Made by a program: the position numbers and the translations under genes. 46,557 nt of DNA from an uncultured Clostridia bacterium (GTDB taxonomy: Bacteria; Bacillota; Clostridia; Christensenellales; Pumilibacteraceae). The DNA is taken from NCBI GenBank assembly GCA_947384195.1, contig CANDGE010000003.1, positions 1 to 46,557 of the forward strand. Reading direction: 5' to 3'. Numbering within the stretch: the first letter of the stretch is position 1; every line of letters begins with the position of its first letter. Positions 43,005-46,557 of this stretch are shown one piece after another. The notes beneath the pieces were generated by a model. The model was given only the letters and a program-made list of their open reading frames with translations, did no database searches and had not been told where the DNA came from.

Positions 43005-43276
43005 ACCGTTCCCTCCTTGACCGCCTGCTTGCCGTCGAACTTACCCAAACGTTTGAGCACGAACATCGCAAGCGATCCGCAAAATCCGAGCACGACAAAT
43101 ACGTCGACTGCGAATATAAGAGTTTGATACCACGTGCCGAATATGGTAGTGGTCTGATTGGTCTGTGCGGCAACGCCGCTGTTGACGATATAGAGAGCGA
43201 CGACGGCGACCGTCGCGTAAAACGCGAGTATTGCGCACACTCCCGCTATGATGCCCCAAGGGATCTTTTTTAACAT
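43001..43276 (-). CDS. Two-helix mini membrane protein resembling the GH3 anchors
   Basis: 91 residues with two hydrophobic helices (about 8-33 and 48-72). The second half, WYQTLIFAVDVFVVLGF...LKRLGK, resembles the C-terminal anchor of the next gene's GH3 (WWQTLIASMQIVFGI...LDKKR), and the first helix resembles the GH3 N-terminal anchor. It looks like the membrane parts of that enzyme without the catalytic domains. It may therefore pair with the GH3 in the membrane, for example as a scaffold. The 4-bp TTGA overlap indicates translational coupling. The ribosome site (AAGGAG) is rather far, 13 nt, from the ATG. Confidence 0.8.
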   Translation of the reverse strand: MLKKIPWGIIAGVCAILAFYATVAVVALYIVNSGVAAQTNQTTTIFGTWYQTLIFAVDVFVVLGFCGSLAMFVLKRLGKFDGKQAVKEGTV

Positions 43277-43296
43277 GAACTATCGACTTCTCCTTT

Positions 43297-43392
43297 TTAT
43301 TGTCGTTTTGCTGCCGCAAGCGCCGAGCGCCGACGACAGATTCGTTCGATACCGAACAGCCCGCCGCCGTGATAGCGGCCGTACATTCTCAT
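43297..43392 (-). CDS. Possible 31-residue leader ORF of the glycan operon
   Basis: MRMYGRYHGGGLFGIERI... with many Arg residues, starting about 40 nt behind the -10 box, with AGGA 5 nt upstream and GGAGG further up. It ends 20 bp before the mini membrane protein. It is too short to be sure; it could be a leader peptide or untranslated leader RNA. Confidence 0.4.
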   Translation of the reverse strand: MRMYGRYHGGGLFGIERICRRRSALAAAKRQ

Positions 43393-43431
43393 CACTGTCC
43401 TGTAAACACCTCCGAAAGTTTATCTGCCTTG

Positions 43432-43460
43432 ACTATAAAATAAGAATTTCGGTCAGTCAA
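43432..43460 (-). promoter_or_regulatory. Promoter of the GH3/lipoprotein operon
   Basis: Minus strand: TTGACT (43455-43460), 17 bp, TATAGT (43432-43437). The direct-repeat operator begins 6 bp upstream of the -35 box. Confidence 0.75.
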
Positions 43461-43466
43461 TACCGC

Positions 43467-43497
43467 CCGCACGAATAAGCCTGCGAGCCGCACGAAT
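43467..43497 (-). promoter_or_regulatory. Predicted LytTR-type operator upstream of the glycan operon
   Basis: Two perfect copies of ATTCGTGCGG (minus strand; 43488-43497 and 43467-43476) with an exact 21-bp period. LytTR regulators bind two direct ~9-bp repeats spaced 21-22 bp apart. The same pair occurs before the LytTR gene's own promoter (45725-45755). Confidence 0.7.
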
Positions 43498-43534
43498 TCC
43501 GAAAAGGCGGCCTTTTTCGTCGATTTTGCCGCAA

Positions 43535-43560
43535 CAAAAAAACGCCCGAAAAGGGCGTTT
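43535..43560 (-). terminator. Terminator of the sensor kinase gene
   Basis: AAACGCCC / GGGCGTTT stem (43540-43547, 43553-43560) with a 5-nt loop, followed on the minus strand by a T-run. A second palindrome (GAAAAGG...CCTTTTTC, about 43501-43517) lies just beyond. The rest of 43277-43579 holds the operator, promoter and small ORF listed separately. Confidence 0.85.
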
Positions 43561-43579
43561 GAAATCGCTTGCGATCCCG

Positions 43580-44971
43580 TTATTCTATCGGCTTGGGTTG
43601 TTGCAACGGGATCATAACGTTGATGCGGAAAATATCGTCGTCGCTCACTATGCCGACCCTGCCGCCGTATTTTTCGGCTATCGCTTTTACGCTTTTGATG
43701 CCGAACCCGTGATAATCGGTATCGAGCTTGGTCGTTATAGGCATACCGTTGACGTCAAGTTTTAATACGCCGTCGTAATAGTTTTCGCACATGACCGTAA
43801 CGAACCCGCACTCGGTATGTATGTTAAGGCTGATGGCGCGCTTTTCGCAATCGTCCACTCGCGACGTCGCTTCTATGGCGTTGTCGACGATGTTGCCGAA
43901 TAATGCGTACAGATCACCGTCGGCTATAAAGCCGAGCCGCGAACAGTCCGCCATGCACGTCAACTGTATGTTTTTTCCATGACATATAAGACTTTTTTCG
44001 GTAAGTATGATGTCGACGACCTTGTTGCCTGTATTGACGTTGGCGTCGTATATGGAGATCATATCGTTTATCTCGCGCGCCGTCGGCTCGTCGAGCCCGC
44101 CCAAATTGCTTATGCGGTGTTTAAGGTCGTGACACTTTATGTTGATAAGATCGATCTCTTCCTTTTTCATCTCGTACTGACGCTGCGCCTGAAACAACAG
44201 CTCCGAAACGGCGTTGAGTTCGACGCGCATATCGTTTGCGCTTATCATGCTCGACTGCATGTAAAACACCAGCACGCAACACAGACTGTTGTACACTCCT
44301 ATGATCACGTCGTAAAGCTTGTTATACCCCGATCCTATGTATACCGTAAACGCATTGAGCAAGATATCGACCAAAAGTATGACCGCCGAAAGCAACAGCA
44401 TGTATCCGTTTTTTATATGCAGATCTCCGTCGCGGCTTATCTTTTTGCCTATCACGAAATATGCCGCCGTGTACACCGCGAGATTGGCGTCGAAGTACAA
44501 TAATGCGGCAATGACCGTTTCGCCCGATAATTCAGTAAAATCGAGCATGTCGTTGCCGTATAAGCTTTTAGCGTCGAAAAACGAGAACGGCGTCATTGCC
44601 AGCTTAAACAATTCGTACGATAAATGCTGTGCGGTATACGCGGTAAGACAACAGAAAAACGCGTTTTTGAGCGGCACGGCATAGCACAGCATGACTGCGC
44701 CGAATGTGGCTGCAAACAGCGTCAAAAACATAAACGAAACGTACCACCCGTTATACGTGTTGTCGAACAGCGGAAACAGCGCCGTCAGCGTATAACATGC
44801 GGCGACGCCGCCGAGCGCGCGCCAAACAAAATGTTTGCGCCGCGCGAACCGCCGCGTAAAAAGCGCTTCCGCGACCAAAAGCTCGGTCGTAAATAAAAAT
44901 TTATACAGCGCGAGAGCAGTCAAGATTTTACGCCCCCCCCCCGCCTGCGCCCAGATATTCGTTGAACGCAT
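43580..44971 (-). CDS. AgrC-like membrane sensor histidine kinase (GHKL type)
   Basis: 463 residues from the ATG at 44971, which lies inside the regulator gene and has only a weak GAG upstream. An alternative TTG at 44923 lies 4 nt behind the regulator stop, with the G10 tract as a possible ribosome site. Six or seven helices lie between residues 17 and 240. A linker helix leads to the phospho-acceptor box KCHDLKHRISNL (His281) and the ATP-binding domain with NIVDNAIEAT (360-369) and HGFGIKSVKAIAEKYGG. This layout is typical of kinases paired with LytTR regulators, which sense peptides or small surface signals. The signal is unknown; the adjacent target operon suggests a glycan-related cue. 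Confidence 0.93.
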   Translation of the reverse strand: MRSTNIWAQAGGGRKILTALALYKFLFTTELLVAEALFTRRFARRKHFVWRALGGVAACYTLTALFPLFDNTYNGWYVSFMFLTLFAATFGAVMLCYAVPLKNAFFCCLTAYTAQHLSYELFKLAMTPFSFFDAKSLYGNDMLDFTELSGETVIAALLYFDANLAVYTAAYFVIGKKISRDGDLHIKNGYMLLLSAVILLVDILLNAFTVYIGSGYNKLYDVIIGVYNSLCCVLVFYMQSSMISANDMRVELNAVSELLFQAQRQYEMKKEEIDLINIKCHDLKHRISNLGGLDEPTAREINDMISIYDANVNTGNKVVDIILTEKSLICHGKNIQLTCMADCSRLGFIADGDLYALFGNIVDNAIEATSRVDDCEKRAISLNIHTECGFVTVMCENYYDGVLKLDVNGMPITTKLDTDYHGFGIKSVKAIAEKYGGRVGIVSDDDIFRINVMIPLQQPKPIE

Positions 44972-45644
44972 TTAAAAACTCGTGCCGACGCGGCGCGGCT
45001 ATTTGCAGTTCGTCGCCGCCGACTACGACCGTATTCCCGTTTATCTCGGTCACGTATTTGAAGTTGACCAAATAACAGCGGTTGCAAAGCGCAAACGGCA
45101 AGCCTTCCAAATTTTCCACCACGCTTTTCAGCGTGCCGCTCGCCGTTACGGTTTCGTGCTCCAAGTGATAAATGACGACATGCTTCATCACCTCCACGTA
45201 TTTGAGCGCCGCCGCGTTTATCTGCTTTTTACCCTGTCGAGTCGCCACCCAGATCTCTCTGTCGCGCCGCATGTGCAAATACTTCAACACCCGCCTGAGC
45301 TTCATGGCAAAACTCGGATACATCACGGGCTTTACTATAAAGTCGAACGCATTGACTTCGTATCCGCCGACGGCATACTGCGCGAGATTGGTCACGAAAA
45401 TTATGGTCACTTTGGAATCGATCTGCCGTATCTTTTTTGCCGCATCCATACCGTTCATGCCCGGCAATTCTATATCCAAAAATATCACGTCGACCGAACG
45501 GTCGTATTTTTTGAGCATGGCAACGGCGCTCGTAAACCTGACTATCTCCGTAGTCAAGCTCGTCGCTTTGGCATATCTGTCTATAAATCCTTTCAGACGC
45601 GCAGCCTCGCCGTCGTCGTCCTCGACAATACAAAACTTGACCAT
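44928..45644 (-). CDS. LytTR-family response regulator
   Basis: 238 residues from the ATG at 45644; a longer frame to 45689 overlaps the promoter region. The receiver domain (1-120) has the acidic pocket VEDDDG and the phospho-acceptor Asp57 in FLDIELPGMNG. The LytTR DNA-binding domain (about 140-235) shows ALKYVEVMKHVVIYHLE, GTLKSVVENL, FALCNRCYLVNFKYV and VVVGGDELQIAAPRR. It ends in a Gly-rich tail encoded by the G10 tract at 44933-44942. The promoter carries the same 21-bp direct repeat as the glycan operon, so it probably activates its own gene pair and that operon. Confidence 0.95.
   Translation of the reverse strand: MVKFCIVEDDDGEAARLKGFIDRYAKATSLTTEIVRFTSAVAMLKKYDRSVDVIFLDIELPGMNGMDAAKKIRQIDSKVTIIFVTNLAQYAVGGYEVNAFDFIVKPVMYPSFAMKLRRVLKYLHMRRDREIWVATRQGKKQINAAALKYVEVMKHVVIYHLEHETVTASGTLKSVVENLEGLPFALCNRCYLVNFKYVTEINGNTVVVGGDELQIAAPRRHEFLNAFNEYLGAGGGGA
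44933..44942 (-). repeat. G10 homopolymer at the regulator/kinase gene overlap
   Basis: Ten G on the coding strand, five codons before the end of the regulator frame and within the first codons of the longer kinase frame. With nine G, the regulator would read on in frame into the kinase. It may be a slippage site or a sequencing/assembly error. Confidence 0.75.
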
Positions 45645-45679
45645 ATTCCTGATCCTATAACATAATATTTGCCCAAAAT

Positions 45680-45708
45680 AGTTTAACATAAACGCGGCAT
45701 AAAATCAA
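45680..45708 (-). promoter_or_regulatory. Promoter of the LytTR/kinase operon
   Basis: Minus strand: TTGATT (45703-45708), 17 bp, TAAACT (45680-45685), about 35 nt before the ATG. Confidence 0.7.
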
Positions 45709-45724
45709 TATTCGGCGGCACTTA

Positions 45725-45755
45725 TCGCACGAATTAATGTTTGAGCCGCACGAAA
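45725..45755 (-). promoter_or_regulatory. Predicted LytTR-type operator upstream of the regulator operon
   Basis: Minus strand TTTCGTGCGG (45746-45755) and ATTCGTGCGA (45725-45734), 21-bp period, each one base from the perfect repeat at 43467-43497. The nearer copy ends 16 bp from the -35 box, against 6 bp at the glycan operon. The 10-bp difference keeps the same helix face. Confidence 0.68.
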
Positions 45756-45785
45756 TCGCTCGCGAGCCGCGAGATCCCGCACATT

Positions 45786-45817
45786 AAAAACGACGACGTA
45801 TATTCCGTCGCCGTTTT
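45786..45817 (-). terminator. Terminator of asnS
   Basis: An 11- to 12-bp stem with one mismatch (AAAACGACGACG / CGTCGCCGTTTT) and a 7-nt loop, followed by TTTTTAATG on the minus strand. Confidence 0.75.
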
Positions 45818-45849
45818 ATTTGCGTTAAATTTATCTGCGCTATATAATC

Positions 45850-46557
45850 TTATTTAAGATCGTCCTTTGTTCTCGGGAACTCGATGGTGTCGCGTATATT
45901 GGACATGCCCGTCACGTACATCATCATGCGCTCCAAGCCGAGCCCGAACCCGCTGTGCGGCACCGTACCGAATTTGCGAAGATCGAGATAGTTGGCGTAA
46001 TCTGCAAGCTTCATGCCGCGCGCCTTGATCTCGGCAAGAAGTTTGTCGTGATCCGCTTCGCGCTCCGAACACCCTATTATCTCGCCGACGCCCGGCACCA
46101 ACAGATCTGTCGCGGCGACCGTCTTACCGTCGGGATTCTGCTTCATATAGAATGATTTTATCGCGCGCGGATAGTTGACGACAAACACGGGCTTTTTAAA
46201 GTGCTCGTCCGTCAAATACCGTTCGTGCTCGGTCTGCAAGTCCAGACCCCACTCCACGGGATACACAAAGGTCTTGCCCGATTTTTTGAGTATCTCTATC
46301 GCGTCCGTATAATCGACGCGCGCGAACTCGCTGTCGACCACGTGTCGGAGCTTGGCTATCAATCCGTTCTCGAACCGCTCGTCAAAGAACTTCAATTCCG
46401 CCGCGCAATTCTTTAACAGGTGGTCGATGATGCTCTTTATCATGTCTGTCGCGATGCCGATTATGTCGTCTATATCGCAAAACGCGACTTCGGGCTCGAT
46501 CTGCCAAAACTCGGCGGCGTGCCGCGGCGTATTGCTGTTTTCGGCGCGGAACGTCGG
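45850..46557 (-). CDS. asnS: Asparaginyl-tRNA synthetase, C-terminal part (5' end outside window)
   Basis: 235 codons are visible; the frame is open to the window edge. Class II motif 2 is at the very edge (PTFRAENSNTPRHAAEFWQ), followed by EPEVAFCDIDD. The ATP site GVGEIIGCSERE and motif 3 GFGLGLERMMMYVTGMSNIRD close the protein. It charges tRNA-Asn with asparagine. The HAAEFWQIEPE wording and the ending TIEFPR match AsnRS rather than AspRS. The gene is followed by its own terminator and is unrelated to the two-component genes downstream. Confidence 0.97.
   Translation of the reverse strand, partial: PTFRAENSNTPRHAAEFWQIEPEVAFCDIDDIIGIATDMIKSIIDHLLKNCAAELKFFDERFENGLIAKLRHVVDSEFARVDYTDAIEILKKSGKTFVYPVEWGLDLQTEHERYLTDEHFKKPVFVVNYPRAIKSFYMKQNPDGKTVAATDLLVPGVGEIIGCSEREADHDKLLAEIKARGMKLADYANYLDLRKFGTVPHSGFGLGLERMMMYVTGMSNIRDTIEFPRTKDDLK

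Overview
The window looks like chromosome from an uncultured, anaerobic, gut- or rumen-type member of the Bacillota (Clostridia-like). The housekeeping genes are of Firmicutes type: a DnaN clamp, an AddAB rather than RecBCD recombination nuclease, tyrosyl- and asparaginyl-tRNA synthetases, a DUF1538 carrier with PII-like proteins, a CmpB-type membrane protein and an AgrC/LytTR-style two-component pair. Promoters are strongly sigma-A-like, with 17-18 bp spacers. Most coding DNA has a CGCG/GCGC-rich codon habit; the left end (about 1-800) is visibly AT-richer. No tRNA, rRNA, CRISPR array, transposase or phage gene was seen.

Layout. 1-6719 (minus): a short DtxR-type regulator, a 2016-residue protein joining a solute-binding-protein-like head, Ig-like modules and an RHS/YD-repeat shell, and an AT-rich two-helix membrane ORF cut by the window edge. 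6906-10283 (plus): dnaN and three small genes. 10410-11275: a divergent HxlR regulator / cupin pair. 11364-17140 (minus): overlapping glycosyltransferase and phosphatase genes, a cytoplasmic GH3 glucosidase and a GtrA-like membrane protein. 17397-20293 (minus): tyrS-yigZ-ilvE. 20575-23404: three membrane or acetyltransferase genes. 23570-29861 (minus): addB-addA, divergent from a lipoprotein/ATP-grasp pair (29950-31816). 31969-35161 (minus): an ABC exporter and an orphan membrane protein. 35292-37693 (plus): a DUF1538 transporter with two PII-like proteins. 37803-43276 (minus): a surface glycan operon (two-helix mini protein, domain-swapped membrane GH3, carbohydrate-binding lipoprotein). 43580-45644 (minus): the LytTR response regulator and its sensor kinase. 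45850-46557: the 3' part of asnS.

The most system-like signal is at the right end. The same direct repeat, ATTCGTGCGG-N11-ATTCGTGCGG (exactly 21 bp period, minus strand), lies just upstream of the -35 box of both the LytTR/kinase promoter and the neighbouring GH3/lipoprotein promoter. The distances to -35 differ by 10 bp, about one helical turn. This predicts an autoregulated two-component system that switches on a surface glycan-degradation operon. A G10 tract where the regulator and kinase genes overlap is also notable: loss of one G would fuse the two reading frames.

Other notable points are the SBP-Ig-RHS fusion without a signal peptide, five strong promoters placed only 6-11 nt before start codons without a Shine-Dalgarno sequence (predicted leaderless mRNAs), and a gene that resembles a class II GalT without its catalytic motif. 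All homology statements come from recognising motifs by eye; no database search was run.
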